From Campylorhamphus procurvoides (taxonomy: Eukaryota; Chordata; Aves; Passeriformes; Dendrocolaptidae): a stretch of DNA of 64,000 nucleotides. Both the position numbers and the translations under genes were made by a program. Location: NCBI GenBank assembly GCA_013396655.1, contig WBMV01006647.1:127221-191220 (forward strand). Reading direction: 5' to 3'. Of this stretch, positions 46,291 through 58,990 are shown piece after piece. The notes under the pieces are model-generated. The model was not told where the DNA came from. It did not search any database and worked only from the letters and a program-made list of their open reading frames with translations. Within the stretch, counting starts at the first letter, position 1. Each line of letters starts with the position of its first letter.

Positions 46291-47930
46291 CGCTGTATCA
46301 AATGGCATCTCTAACTATTCCACTGGAGATGAGATATAATTAAAATGTGATGTATATGGGATTGCAGCTGATGGGAACCTCAGCTTAAACTCTTATTTTT
46401 GCCTTTATTTGATTGTTGCCTGCACTGCACAGATAACATGATTGTGTGCCCACAGGAGGTTCGAGGAGGGAGGCAAAGGAGGAGCTTGGAATAAAAATGA
46501 CCTGGGAAAACCAAACAGGTCAAGGTTTGCTGAGGAATCCCCTGAAAGTCCTTGTGTGACCACAGGGTTGTCTTCTGCAAAGTTGGTCGTGAGGACCCCA
46601 GGACTTCTACGGGTCCAAGGTGAGTGTGACACTGGTGCCTTTCTGTGCTGTGCACTCAAAGTGACTCATCCAAGGGTTGTTCATCACCCTGGTTATAAAA
46701 CGTGTGATTCCCTGCCCAGTTTGCCCCCAAACTGAGCACCAGGCAAAGCTTGGGGCTGTTTGCTCCACACCAGGAACTGTGTCCTCGTGTCTCAGAAATT
46801 GCCACCAAAACACAAAGCTCAATGAGCTGGATCCCTTGGGTGATGGGGCCTTCCTGTGATTTCCCTTTTTTAGGCTCTCTTCAGCTCCTTCTTTTCAGCT
46901 CCTTCTTTTCCAGCCTGTAGTGGTGAGTGACAGCCTCCTTTGGGATGAGAAATCCATTGACACTGTAGTTTTGCTGTACTTTTCAAGGAAATCCTTCAAA
47001 GGGAAAAGAAGGACAAGTCTGAAAAGCCTTCCTACCTACTTCTTGCTTTCCCAGTTTTCACCTTGTCCTGGAACATAAGGCTTAAAATCTGCAGCTGGAA
47101 TTGAGGGCGTTGGATTCAGCCATGGGTCTCTATTTCCCTGTCCCTACACCAGGAATAGTCTAACTGGTCTCCCAAAGAATCCCTCCCATGCCAGAGTTAA
47201 ACATCCTGGTCTGGCTTTCCAGGACTTTTCCTGGGCTCCAGAGGGGTCTCCACATCCCGGGAAATTGGGAAGACACGCTCAGTGATTTTTCACAGGGGGA
47301 CGTGTGATGGAAACACGTGTTGTTATTAAACCGAACCTCTCTTAATTTCTTCTGTCACTAATAATTAAAACACAAAGGCAGTGTTGCTAATTGTGTTTAG
47401 GACAATATGATTCTAAAATAAATGTGAACTCCAAGTGTTCCACATGGCTTGGGGATGGGAATTAATGTATTCCAGCAGGGAAGGGGGGCTGGCTGAGGGT
47501 AAATATCAGCACTCTCTTTCTAAGGGCAAGGACAGTCACAGCCCCACTGTTCATTACTTTGGATGTGTCACATTTGCTGCTCTGACAAGATGTATTAGGG
47601 ACGAGGAATTTTACAGATGGAGAGAAATATCCGTGGAAGTTGTTTATTTGATTTTTTTCAGTATTATTTTTTTTCTTTTTCTGTGCTACCCTGTCCAACC
47701 TTGGGATAATGGAATTATTTTGTGCCTTTTGAGCTATCATCAGCCTTTGGATGGCTGCACAAAGGCCACTGGCAACAGAATAAGATGGCTGTAAAAAAAT
47801 GCAAAAAATTGGGATGGGAGGAGAGGAAAAAAAAAAGGTACAACCAATAACTTGCCCTTAAATTTAAAAGGAACTAAATGAGGAACTTCTGGACAATTTA
47901 TCTTGCTGTTTACAGATAACAAGTCACTTT
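46291..47930. other. Unannotated single-copy DNA
   Basis: No gene. A small two-copy echo of CTTCAGCTCCTTCTTTT-like sequence occurs at about 46879-46912. Overlapping frames near 46380-46735 are unsupported on either strand. Confidence 0.5.
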
Positions 47931-48420
47931 GTTTTTATGTGCTCAGTCTAGTATTCCATAATTTATTTGAAAGAAGATGAGAAATAATGTAGATAAATGA
48001 TGAAGTGTCAGGGTCTGACGCTCTTAAATGAAGCTATTATGGTCAAAGAGAAAACGTAAAACCTGCGGCTCATTATGAGAGCGTTCTACTTGTCAGTTAA
48101 GTGAAAAGGCCTGGAATGATTTCCAGTTTATTTGTCATTGCAGTTATTAAAGCTGTCTTTTGGGTGCCATGAAAATGAATTGAAGACTTTATTCCAAGTA
48201 AATTTGTACTAAAGCTTTCAGATGTATCTTATGTGAGTTCAGTGAGGCAAGAAAACAGCTTAAAAGCTGAAATATTACAAGAAGGCAACTACTGAAGTCC
48301 TGAAATGCGCAGGAATATAAAGTCTGAGGAAGTTGCACAAATAAATGAAGGATTTCATCTCTTGGGAAATAAAGCTTACTTTGACTATATTGTACACTTA
48401 GACAAAGAAATCAGCCCTTG
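47931..48420. promoter_or_regulatory. Candidate conserved non-coding element
   Basis: A 490-base repeat-free block with even, non-low-complexity composition and words such as CATAATTTATTTG, CATTATGAGAGCG and TTTATTTGTCATTGCAG. Stops occur in all frames, so it is not an exon of any length. It is one of the better enhancer candidates in the window. Confidence 0.33.
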
Positions 48421-48607
48421 TTAGTGGCAGCAAAATATTGTCTTTCACGGGCTTGTGCCTGGTGCTTACTTTTATTGCAAGCTATTAATTTTGGGACAAG
48501 TTTATCAGGGAAATGGGGATTCTCTGCTCCAGTCTGCACAACCTCTGAGTCAAAAAGGAGATGTGGTACCCATGACAAGATCTGGCTTTTTATGGGAATC
48601 GTTTACA

Positions 48608-48658
48608 TCTGGACTCGATGATCTTGGAGGTCTTTTCCAGCCTTAGTAATTCCATGAC
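48608..48658 (+). mobile_element. CR1 3' terminus remnant
   Basis: Only the last ~50 bases: ctggactcgatgatcttgg, aggtcttttccagcc and a gtaattccatga end. Confidence 0.82.
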
Positions 48659-50124
48659 TAATGTGGTGCATGGGAGATACGGGGTTGGTGAAGATCCCTT
48701 TTTTCCCTGATGGAATGGGCACAGCAGTGCATGGAATGGGAGACACTGATTGATATTTTTTTTTCCCCTTGAAAAAGTCTTAAAACACTTCATGATGCAC
48801 CTTGTGTAGCTTGGAGGTCAGAGTGAGATGCTGAGCTGCAGCCAAGCCAGCCCTGCTCCTGAGGTGGTGGCTGACACTCGCTTTCCTGCCATCCCCTCTC
48901 AAGACTGTTCCTGCTGAACTGTAAATCCTGAATTTACGGAGAGAAGGTTGATGGGCTTATTTTATTTGCTTTCTCTGTTGCTCTGGATTCCTCTTCCAAG
49001 TCATCCTGTTCCACATTAGCCAAGACAAATCAGTGCAGTCCTACCAGCTTGGGACTGTCCAAAAGGAAATTAAGAGTCTTTTTTTTCCTTTCCAGTTGAA
49101 AGCTGTAGGAGCACTAAACTGAATGCTTAACTCCAAGCTCCAGCAGCCTTAGAGCAGGAGAGCTGACACTTTATTGCACGTATTACAAATGTTATGACAT
49201 GTCTTCGGGGTCAAGTTAAAAACAAAAAGAGTTCCACGTTCTCATCAGAAGTAATCCGTCAGTTTTGTCATCAGATATTGTAGCAGCCCTCAGTAGCAGT
49301 GTCACAGTCGAGGGTTTATCAGGCTTGGTGGTAGATGGATCCATACTCTGATTTCCAGGGGTTTATATCTGCAATATAAATTCCCTCTGGGCTAGAACTT
49401 GGCATTCATAGCCCAAAGGGATCTTTTTAATTAAAAAAAAGTACCAGGGAAGGTTTTCTTGAATTCTAAGAGCACACAAACCCCAAATCTATTCTGCATT
49501 TTAAAAATAATTTAAATCTTTTAAATTGGGAGACTTCAAATGTTTAAGCAGCCCACTGTCTTTACATGAGAGACCAGTAAAAAGGACAACCCAGGAAGGG
49601 GAGAGGTGGCAGAGCAGACGAGTGCTTTGTGCTCGTCACGGGTGTAAGTGCTGAGCATTTGATGAGATGTATAATTAGCCACACGTTTCTAAAGCTCTTG
49701 GTGTCTCTTTCCATTGAAACTGTGCATGAGGGAATTAGGATGTCTGAGGCACAAATATAAATCACTTCTTCCTCACCGCTCTTGCCGTGGTCCTGCAGAA
49801 AAGGGACTGATGTGGCGTGAGCTGCTCGGGTGGAGGCAGCCCCTGTGAGACACACCGTGCATCTCCTGCCTGGAGAAACACAGGGCTTCATTGTCCACGG
49901 TTTTAGCTCCTGTTTCCATGATGGCAGCAACCAGAATATGCAAAGCACAGCGGGGGAAATGACACCAAGGGTGGTGAAGACTCTTAACCCTGAAGGCTCA
50001 TTTATTGCCAGGGGATGTGGTGGGGTTTGTCTCTAAATGATGGGGGAGGACATCAGGAGCAACATATTAGAGATGTCTGTGCTAAAAAGGGATGAAGGAC
50101 CATCACTAAAAACTCCATCCTTGC
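48659..50124. other. Unannotated single-copy DNA
   Basis: Nothing assignable over 1.5 kb. A-rich and AT-rich patches near 49430 and 49500-49530. Confidence 0.5.
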
Positions 50125-50540
50125 TCAGAGGGTGGGCAGGCCCTGGCACAGGTTGGGCAGAGAAGCTGTGGCTGCCCCATAGAATCAACTGGGTTGGAAG
50201 AGACCTCTGAGATCATCGAGTCCAACCTTTGATCCAACGCCACGGTGATTACCAGACCACAGCACTGAGTGCCACTTCCAGTCTCATGTTAAAAACCTCC
50301 AGGGATGGAGAATCCACCAGCTCTCTGGGCAGCCATTCCAATGTAACTGATTACTCTCTGTAAAGAAGTTCTTCCTCTTTCTTTCCCCATCCCTGGAGGT
50401 GTCCAAAGCCAGGTTGGACTGGGTGTGGAGCAACCTGGGCTAGTGGGAGGTGTCCCTGTTCACAGCAGGGGAGTTGGAATGAGATGATCTCTGAGGTCCC
50501 TTCCAACCCCAACCATGCTGTGGTTCAGTGATGGATCCCA
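50125..50540 (+). mobile_element. CR1 LINE 3' fragment, split by a second CR1
   Basis: The plus-strand CR1 tail starts agagggtgggcaggccctgg and breaks at gctgcccc (50178). It resumes at atccctggaggtgtccaaag (about 50389) and ends near 50540 with ccaaccatgctgtggttc. The two halves join cleanly when the intervening segment is left out, so the inner element inserted later. Confidence 0.95.
50179..50388 (-). mobile_element. CR1 LINE 3' fragment nested in another CR1
   Basis: Minus-strand CR1: plus strand begins atagaatcaactgggttgg, then agacctctgagatcatcg, ccagggatggagaatccacc and ctctctgggcagccattcc. The word CCCCAT occurs at both edges (50175-50180 and 50385-50390), a possible short target-site duplication. 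It is a different tail class from its host and younger than it by position. Confidence 0.93.
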
Positions 50541-51910
50541 AGCCCAGACCTGGAGTATGTGCTTTGTGGAATAGTGTGTTGAGTGCTGCAGGTGTGACAG
50601 GAAAGGGGGAAACACAACCATGGTGGATGTTCTTAGGTTTTTATATTGTAATTCATTTGACTTCCTAAGGGGAAATAAAGGCATGGGAGGAAAGAAAATC
50701 AGCCCTGGGGGGGGTTCACTGCCATTTCCATGGGGAGATTGTCCTCAAAGAAACCTTCATATTCTCCTTTAGTGCTCTGGTGGTCTTTGGCACTCTCTCC
50801 AATTCCATAAGCTTCAAGGAGAAGAAAGAACCCAATTCCCAGGTCCTTCCTGCCTGTTGGATGTCACCTGTGGAATGTTCTGGACCAGCATCCTGGACAG
50901 CACCAGCATCCAACTGGGGCACTGCCTCCCTGTTTTCCTGTGCTCTGGGCAAAGTTTATCCCCTTTGTGTTCCTTTTTCCAGTTTCCCAAACCGTAGTGG
51001 TGATGGTTTTCCCACTGGGAATACAGAGATCATAACCCACAGAAGCATCAATAAGGAACTTTGGATTTTCTGCTACAGAAATACAACATGTTGTCGATTA
51101 TATTTTTTTCCCCTTGCATATTCCTTTTATATTTAACAATTCAGATGGTTAGGAATTAATTTCGTGTTATTCATGCTCCTGTTTTCTCCTCCTACATTAT
51201 CTGTGTGTTGGAGTTCTTGAGTTTATTCAGTTTTCTCTTTAATCACTGATTTTTAATCCTTGAGTAGTTTACTCAGTGTGGCAGCTCTGCCATTCACTGA
51301 GCAATTTCATGTCACACCTCCATGTAGGGGTAAGCACTTGTGTCTTCAGAGTACAGAAATGGAAAAAATATTTATATTAATTAATTACATATTAATGAAA
51401 ATGTGTTAATTTCTGAGGCTGGTTGGTTGCTGCCCACCTGGATGAACATTTTGGACTGTAAACCCAACACCATTGGCAAGAAGAAACATTCACAGTAATT
51501 AATACATTATAATATATTTTTATTATTGTGATACAGATAAGCTCTAAAAGATGCTTAAAACTTGTGTTTTCCAGGCTTTTCTGCTGGATGGGACACTAAA
51601 AATCCGTGTTTGGGGAGCAAAAAAGGATCTCTCGGCACCACCCTTGGTGTGATCTCTGATTTGGTGCCCAGGGATGGGGAGATGTGACTTTGTGAGAGCT
51701 GTGAGACTGTGAACAGTCAGACTGTACAATATTAACAACCCCAGGGTCAAGGGGAGCTTTGAAGTTTTCAATGATGTCATCAGAAATGGGACAACAAGTT
51801 ATTCTTTTTTTTTTAGCCCCTGCAGAGGAATAAAAGCAGAACAGAAGCAGAGTCATTGTAGAAGAAGAAAATGATCCAAGAGTTTGGGGTAAAGGAATAA
51901 TAACCTGTGT
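50541..51910. other. Unannotated single-copy DNA
   Basis: No gene. An AT-rich patch with TTAATTAATTACATATTAATG lies near 51378, and a second near 51497-51530. A regulatory role is possible but unsupported. Confidence 0.5.
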
Positions 51911-52005
51911 AGAATCATAGAATATCCTGAGCTGGAAGGGTTTCACAAAGATCATTAAAATCCACATCCTAGCCCAGCACAGGACAGCCCCAAAATCCCA
52001 CCATG
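51911..52005 (-). mobile_element. CR1-like 3' fragment (third tail type)
   Basis: Plus strand: agaatcatagaatatcctg, gctggaagggtttcacaaag, agcccagcacaggacagc and ccccaaaatcccacc. Same tail class as at 23.45 kb. Confidence 0.82.
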
Positions 52006-52799
52006 GGTCTGGGAAAATCTGCTACAAAACTGGGATAAACTGGCATTGCTGATCACCTGACTTTGCTGGCATTATTCTATGAAATTCACTAAGAAATATT
52101 GAAATTGTTATTGTCATTTGTATCTGGATGGGTTGAATCCAGCTCTGACTGTCCTGTGAAAGAACAGAGGGATTTATGGTCAACTTCCACAGGAAAAGTG
52201 ACAGGCTTGGAGTCTAGGAAGGGGTGATGGCATAATTTGGAAGTTTTTCCCACCAATATATTCTGGATGGATCTTTGAAATCTACTCTGTGGCGTGTCTT
52301 GCTTAGTGTTGGCTTGTTCTGGGAGGCTTGGAACACCGTGGTGTGGCTTTTTGGGAAAGGGAAGGATGCTGCTCATTCCCAGGATAATGTTTATTGCCTG
52401 GTCTCTCTTAGACATCCCTTCTGGTCCAGCCTTTCTCACCAATTACACCAGGTGTGTGCACAGGTGTCATTAAAAATGGAATTTAAAGTGCTGCTTAAGC
52501 ATTTCTTACCTTTGAAAACTTGAAAGTTCCTTTTCTATGACTTTCTTTAGCATGACAAAATTGATCAGTAAAATAGGCAACGTGGTCCTGCTGCATCTTC
52601 ACCCCTCTGAAGCATTTTTAGAACGGAAAATGCAATTATTTTTCAGAATTTTTGGAAAACTCTAAGACAAAATTCAAAGTTAATTTGCAGGTGAAGTTCC
52701 AAGGTAGAATGCATCTAAAATTCCATTTTTCCACGACTCCATTTCCAGGAGAAGGGGATTTTCATCACCCTAATGTGCAGCTAACCTTGGGAAGCAGGG
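52006..52799. other. Unannotated single-copy DNA
   Basis: No gene or repeat recognised; only short frames. Confidence 0.5.
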
Positions 52800-53660
52800 A
52801 AATGGTCTCATTAGTGACTTCATGGGAAAATTCATTCTTATTTCTGAGCAGCGCTCCAGTGGCGCTGGCTGCCCTAAAATATGCAAAATTAATGGGGTGA
52901 ACATCAGCACAGCCAGGGCCAGAGAAACCCAACTTGGAGCGCCAGAAAGGAGCTCGGGACACAAACCTGTGCCATGTGCCTGTTGTGTCTCCGTGCCTGA
53001 GTTATCTCTGACTCAGGGCTGGGCTGAACTCAGCCCAAACTCTGCCACTCCAACCAGGCTGTTTGTCCAAGCCCTGAGCTGATTAAGTACAGAGCACTGG
53101 CCATTCTTCCTGCAGGAGACTCAGAGGGCTGAGCCATTCATTCCCGAGCCCCCCAATTCCTTGAATTCCCAAAGCTTCCTCAAGGACAGCGGCGATGTCT
53201 GAGCCGCGGCGGTGACAGATGGGATCCAGCGTGTCATGTGATGGATAACGCTGGAGCCGCAGCACTTAATCCTTCTAATACTAATAGCAGCATTATCATA
53301 GAGATTTATGGGAATGTCAGTTCCAAGTTCCCGGTTCCATTCATGGGTTTTTAAAACTTCAGCTGCAAAAAACACGCATCCATCCCATTAATTCTAATTA
53401 TCATGGTTCATCTTCTCAGCGGTTTTGTACTCCGGAACCTTTCAGTGCAAATTAACGTACCAAAAAAGTGTATTAATTAATATTTGTAGCTTTTAATTTC
53501 TGCAAGAGTGTTGTCTGGAAGCAGCTGGCAGTACAGGGCCGCTGCTATTGAATCTTTGCCAAACAAGTGCAGATGTAATTTTGTTATCTCTTGCTTAGTC
53601 ATTTACGCAAATTAATTTGAACAATTAGCCTTTTACTGGTCCTTCATGAATCATGCAAAA
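52800..53660. promoter_or_regulatory. Candidate conserved non-coding element
   Basis: Two adjoining enhancer-like parts. 52800-52930 has AATATGCAAAATTAATGG. 53380-53650 has GTGTATTAATTAATATTTG, TTACGCAAATTAATTTG and CATGAATCATGCAAAAG, with several POU/homeodomain-type words. CpG-bearing sequence lies between them (about 53180-53270). Repeat-free throughout. Function is inferred from texture. Confidence 0.35.
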
Positions 53661-54579
53661 GGGATCTGCCAAAAAAAACAAGCCAGTTGACAGGAAAGAA
53701 TTGGTTAACGTTGTAAATCTTAGAGAAAGGTATGACTGTGTTTGGGATGAAGGGCAACTTCGGGGGAAATTGTAGTGATTTGGGGTTTTTGGTTACACTG
53801 CTGATTACTGTTGGAGAAAAAAAATTCCGAAAGAAGGAAAAGCTGTAGAAATCGGGGAACTTTGTTTTGGATGGATACCAAAAAAGTGAAGTTTTTGGCC
53901 TGAGTGTTGCCCTGACTTCACAGCTTGCAGGGCTGTGATGAAGTTCTACAGAGAAGGAGATCTGTGGTGAGGCCAAGCACTCTGAAGGAGCAGATCTCCA
54001 AAGGGAAAACACCCAAACCCCAAATTTCGTTGGACATCCGTGTAAAGGAACTCTGTTTTACCTCGCCCAAATCTCTCTCCTCTTAGTAAAAGAGGATTTC
54101 ACACAAGAGCTGAAACTTTTATTGAACTAACGTGTAGCATCTCAACTCACACGTGAGGGTGGATTTGAACGATGCCAAACTCAGATGTTTCATTGCTCTT
54201 TTCTTAAATATCAAACTGATTTTTCATCAGATAATCAAACTTACCAGCAGACGGTGCCTCCCAGAGACTCTGAGTGATGCTGTCAGTGAAAATCTGTCCC
54301 ATTTACTGTTCTTGTAGAGTTCATACCCTGTTATTTTTTGTTTCCTCAACAGTTTCACATATACCCTTTCGGTTTGAATTGTATTGCGTAAATCTGAGCT
54401 TTGTGATGGATATTCCTGACTCACAGCCAAGTTAATTGTTGGCTGTTCCTTGGATTTCTCTGTTGAGACAGCTCTTGAAGTTTTGGAAAATAACTGGAAG
54501 GGCTGTCATGTTTTCTTAGTTGAATTAAAAAGAACCTGCATTCAGAACCAGGTGATGGGATTGATATGGTAATAACACA
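53661..54579. other. Unannotated single-copy DNA
   Basis: No gene seen; ordinary AT-moderate sequence. Confidence 0.5.
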
Positions 54580-54640
54580 TTGATATATATCTGTATATAT
54601 AAAAACAATGATAATAATGATATATATAAGTAAAATATGA
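54580..54640. repeat. AT-rich microsatellite-like tract
   Basis: Interrupted TATATA and AATGATAAT words over about 60 bases. Confidence 0.8.
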
Positions 54641-57600
54641 CAATTCTGTTAAGTAAAGCATCTGATTCTGGATCACATCCACTTCTCCCCCTCACCCATT
54701 TCAACCTGAGGTCAGTCCTACAAAACAGGTGAAGCTTTTTGACTTTGCTGGGGCACTAACAGGACCCTCCATCCTGTTTTGCCTGAACGTGTGGGATAGA
54801 AATGACTCCAGAATTCACTCTTCCTTTAGTAGAGATCACACTGGAGCTCAAACAAGCTCAGAGTCTCTCTTAGCTGAGCCAGGCAGTGCTGTGCAAATTC
54901 CATCACTCCGGCAGGGGAAGGTGTGGGTCCCTTTCCCTCTAATTGTTTTGCACAAGCTGCGATTTCCCAGCCCGTATTGTTCTTTCCATTTGTCCATTTG
55001 ATTGCGGAGAGAAGAGACCAGATGTTGTGTGACAAATCATAGCTATTTGCAATCTGTTGGAATTCTTATAAATTGTACCGGGGATCATTTGCTGATAACT
55101 GATCCTGCAATCACTCGTGCACGTGCATCACTTAGAGCACGAGATGTCCTATTGAAGGCTCTGGATCTATTCATGTGCCCAAATTAAACACACAACACGG
55201 GCATTTGTGGGAATGTTTGTGGTGGGGAATGTGCCTGGATTTGGAACTCGCCCCTTTGAGTCACCGGCGCATCGATTTCCATTTTATCAAACCAAGGATT
55301 ATTATCACACCGTAGAACTTGAAATCACTTAATGGTTTGGATTCTAATAGGATGTGCAGGGCTCGGAATTTGGCTGGAGTTTATCCTGCAGCAGAGTGAT
55401 CCAATTTTGTTTACTAATTCATAATTCACAACAAACAGCGTCTTGTACAGAGTGCACCAAACCCAGCCCTGTTATCCATCTGCTTCCAGGGGCTGAGGCT
55501 GAGCAGGGAAAGGTGTCTCACTGGCACACTGAGAAGAGCAAAGTTAGTTCCTCTGTAATTGGAAGGATCAGGAGCAAACTTGGCTGGAGCTTGATTAATG
55601 GTGTATTAAAATCAGAGTCTCCGTGGTGAGTGCTAGATAAGGAGTTTGGGGCAAATTACTTGGTTACTGGGAAACCTTTAAATTTTAATCATGAAGGCAC
55701 TTCAGCATCATTAGGAACTGAAAAAGACAATGGGCACTGGGAGGAAGTTGTGTGGATTGCTGTGCTTCTCAACCTCTTCTTCTGTGGGGCTGTCGAGTGA
55801 TGCAGGGGCTGCAGTCGAGGGTCCTCTTGCTCCCCATGCCCTTGATTGCTGTTGTTATAATTTAATATTATCCAGTTCTTTGTGATCATGGAAATCAGAT
55901 GAGTTAGTTGTAAAAAATGGGAGGCTTTAGCATAAGAAAATAGTTGAAGAGGCCAGTTTGTCTGTGCTGTTTGGCTGCAGAGCAGAAAGGGAGGGGGGCT
56001 GTAACTTGGGTTTAGAATGAGTGGAAACAGAGAAAGAGGCTCTTCTACACTTGTTTGTTGTTTAATATGATAATAATTTGAATCCCAAACACACATTTAC
56101 ACATCACTTTGAAACCCCTCCTTGTCTAGAAAGCACATGCATGCTTGTGATGTGTGTGGGTTCATGTATGCAGTGTCTGTGGTGTGTATATACATAAATA
56201 TATATGTTTATAGAGATGTGAGGTGCTGTATAGCACTTTGTGAGGACACCTATGGAATGCAGACGTCTCTCCTGGGTGACAGATCCAATTCAAACCAGCT
56301 GTGACAGAACTGATACACTCAGCTCCTGCAGCCACACCTTTTGCTCCTGCCTGGGGTGTTGAAGCAACTCCAAGGGTGTCAGGCTCTAATCTCCAGTGCC
56401 ACAGAAATACCTAACACACCCAAAGGGACAGCAGAGGCTGTCACACCCCGTCCCAGCTTTCCCAGGGAAGAATAGGATGGATTTGGGTTCATAAAGTGAC
56501 TGCTCTAATTTAAGATCATTTATTTGCCTCCACTGCTGCTATGGGAGAACCTCCCTCCTCCTGAAGGTGTCACTGAGACAAATCCTTCTAATGATCTCAA
56601 TTATCTGTAGCCAGTGAATGCCTGTTCACATTTGCACCCACCTTGTCTAGTGATTTAAAGCAGTTTTAACCCAGCCTTTGTTCATTTGACTGGGCTAAAT
56701 AAGTGACTTTGTTTTGTTCTCATCTCTTAAGAGAGGTTGGACTTTTGCCTGAGCATCCCTTTTCCAAATTTTGATGAATTTCCCCCCTGGTGTGAACAGC
56801 CTGGAGCTGTAGGTGATCCCAACCAGGGGCAGCATGAGCTTGTAGAACAGTGTGACTATTCTCCTGTTTCTGATGGGAACATTATTCCTTCCCCATCCCA
56901 GGATGTACCTGCTGTTTGTGTTCATGGGGGTGTTTTATCAGTGCTTTATATTCAGCATATCATGAAATCTTTGCCTTCTTCCATTCCCCAGCAATAAGTT
57001 CAAGCTGTCAGGGGAAACACCAGTTATTCACCTGTAAATTCCTGAACTTGAAGGTCTCTGTGGCCAAATGTTCTCCTGCCTCTGTCATTGAAGTCCCCAG
57101 ACCATTTAAGTTACCTGTCGTTCGACATTCCTTTGGGTCGGAATTGCCTTCCAAATTCCTGTCAGGGAAAAAAAAATGTAATTGGTGTACAAGCATTCTC
57201 TGTCAAATTAATTATCAAAATGGTTAAATAAGATCAGTTCTGACACCTGAGCAATGTAGGATTAAAAGGGACGTCTCCAAAGTCACTTTGGAGTGCTGTG
57301 AGGAAGAGATGGTCTAAATCCCAGTGGGATCCTTCAAAAGGAAAATTTACTAGGAAACATGTACCAGAATGTTTCAGGCTGGGAAAAGGGGTTTCTTTCT
57401 AGCAAAGACAGATCCTGCTGCACCAAAATATTGACAGAAAAAGAAGGCTATTTTTGCAACATCTGCACCAGTTATTATAGGAGAAGCTTGTTTGGCTTAG
57501 GCTGGAGTTTCTGCTTATGCCAAAGGCAGGAACATTCCTATAGGATGCAGGAATCATAAATCCAAGCTGTTGGCCTTAAGGCAGAGCAACAATCCACAAA

Positions 57601-58541
57601 GAGATCCTTCCCTGGGTCCTATCCACCCATTCACCAGGTTTCTTGCTGATTCACATTAGAAATAATTTTAAAATGAAGGAAGTTTTCACAAATCAGGAAA
57701 CCATTTTCCATCCAAAATAGCCACAGGCTGGAATTCTGGCTGTGGAGGACAAACTGCCAGACGAAAATGTGAGAGGAAGAGACATCCTGGCAGGGTGAGT
57801 TGTGCTTATTTTTCCCCCCTCCTTTTAATAAGGAATGTGTACTTTGGAACTGAGAATATCAGAACAAGTCCTAGGGGGGTTATGGATTCAGTGGAAGGGG
57901 CTGAAGTTGTTGTGGAAACATATCGTTTATTAAATTTTCTTGTTCAGATGTTTATTATGTGATTTGTGGTGACTTAAGCTTATTATGTGCCCCTCTTTAA
58001 TTTGTCATGTAGTGGTTGTGTGTACAAATACAGCCACGCTGCAGCCAATTCATGTGTTCAGTACAGAGGAAAGACTAAAAGAAGCCACCCTGGTCAACCA
58101 ATCTACTTTGTTTACAGTGCAAGCCTTTAATTTCAACCACTATGAGGTCATCCCATATATCTATGGCTATAAAATATTCAGAATAATTCAGAAATATTCC
58201 CACACTTCAGAAATGGGTTCAATTTACAGGATTTTAAAGCAGCACTTCATAGTATTGCATAGTCTTGTGTTCACATATGGCCAAATATAAACAGGACCCC
58301 ACTCCCAGTGGTGTACAATGTCCTGTGATTTCAGACACCTCGTTTGATGTTTGCACATCCCAATTGTGACCTCAAAAAGGCAGAAAAATTTGAGGGTTCT
58401 AAAAATGTGATTCTTTTGCAATGCAGTTTAGATTTGCCATTTCAGCCTCGCAGAAGAGGAGTCAATGTGTGATAGGCTCGGGTCGTTTATTACTTTCAGA
58501 CTGCCAAGAAAAATGAATGAAAAGTTGGAAGGAGAGTCCTG
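54641..58541. other. Unannotated single-copy DNA
   Basis: Nearly 4 kb without a recognisable gene, mobile element or tandem array. A TATATACATAAATATATATG patch lies near 56187. Overlapping frames (for example near 54729-55035, 55354-55629 and 58428-58692) have no domain and conflict between strands. Confidence 0.5.
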
Positions 58542-58585
58542 TTCCCTCCCTCTCCCTCTCCTCTCCCTCTCCCTCTCCTTCTCTC
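58542..58585. repeat. (CTCCCT)n polypyrimidine tract
   Basis: About 44 bases made of CCCTCT/CTCT units, immediately 5' of the LTR fragment. It may have replaced the LTR's missing start. Confidence 0.9.
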
Positions 58586-58990
58586 GTGTTTTTTGGATTT
58601 CATGTGAGAATCCTGTTGAGAACACACTGATGTTGCTCAGTGCTCACCCTAAGTCAAGGACTGCCCAGTTTATCCATTCACTGCCAATATAAACTGGGAA
58701 TGTAAACTGGGAAGAGTTGGCTGGCAAGGGCTATCAGTGCTGGGGGACAGGTTGATCAGCAGTCAGGGGATGTGAGAAATGATGCTGGTTTTATCCCTCT
58801 TTGTCTCCTTGTTATCTCCCTTTTCATTACTAGTATTATTATTAATATCATTATAATAATTGATTTCAATTATTAAACTGTTCTTATCTCCCCCCACAGG
58901 TTTTACCTCTTCCCAGTTCTCCTCCCCATCCCACGGGGAGGGAGTGGATGAGTGGGATACTGAGTTGCTGGCTGGGGTTAAACCACCACA
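58586..58990 (+). mobile_element. ERVL-like LTR, 5'-truncated
   Basis: Resembles an avian ERVL LTR: ttttttggatttcatgtgag, ttgctcagtgctcacccta and gtcaaggactgcccag near the start, then attaaactgttcttatctcc and the end ggctggggttaaaccaccaca at 58990, closing in CA. The first part of the LTR is absent and no internal viral sequence follows. It is a decayed solo LTR; the resemblance is from memory and should be checked against a repeat library. Confidence 0.85.
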
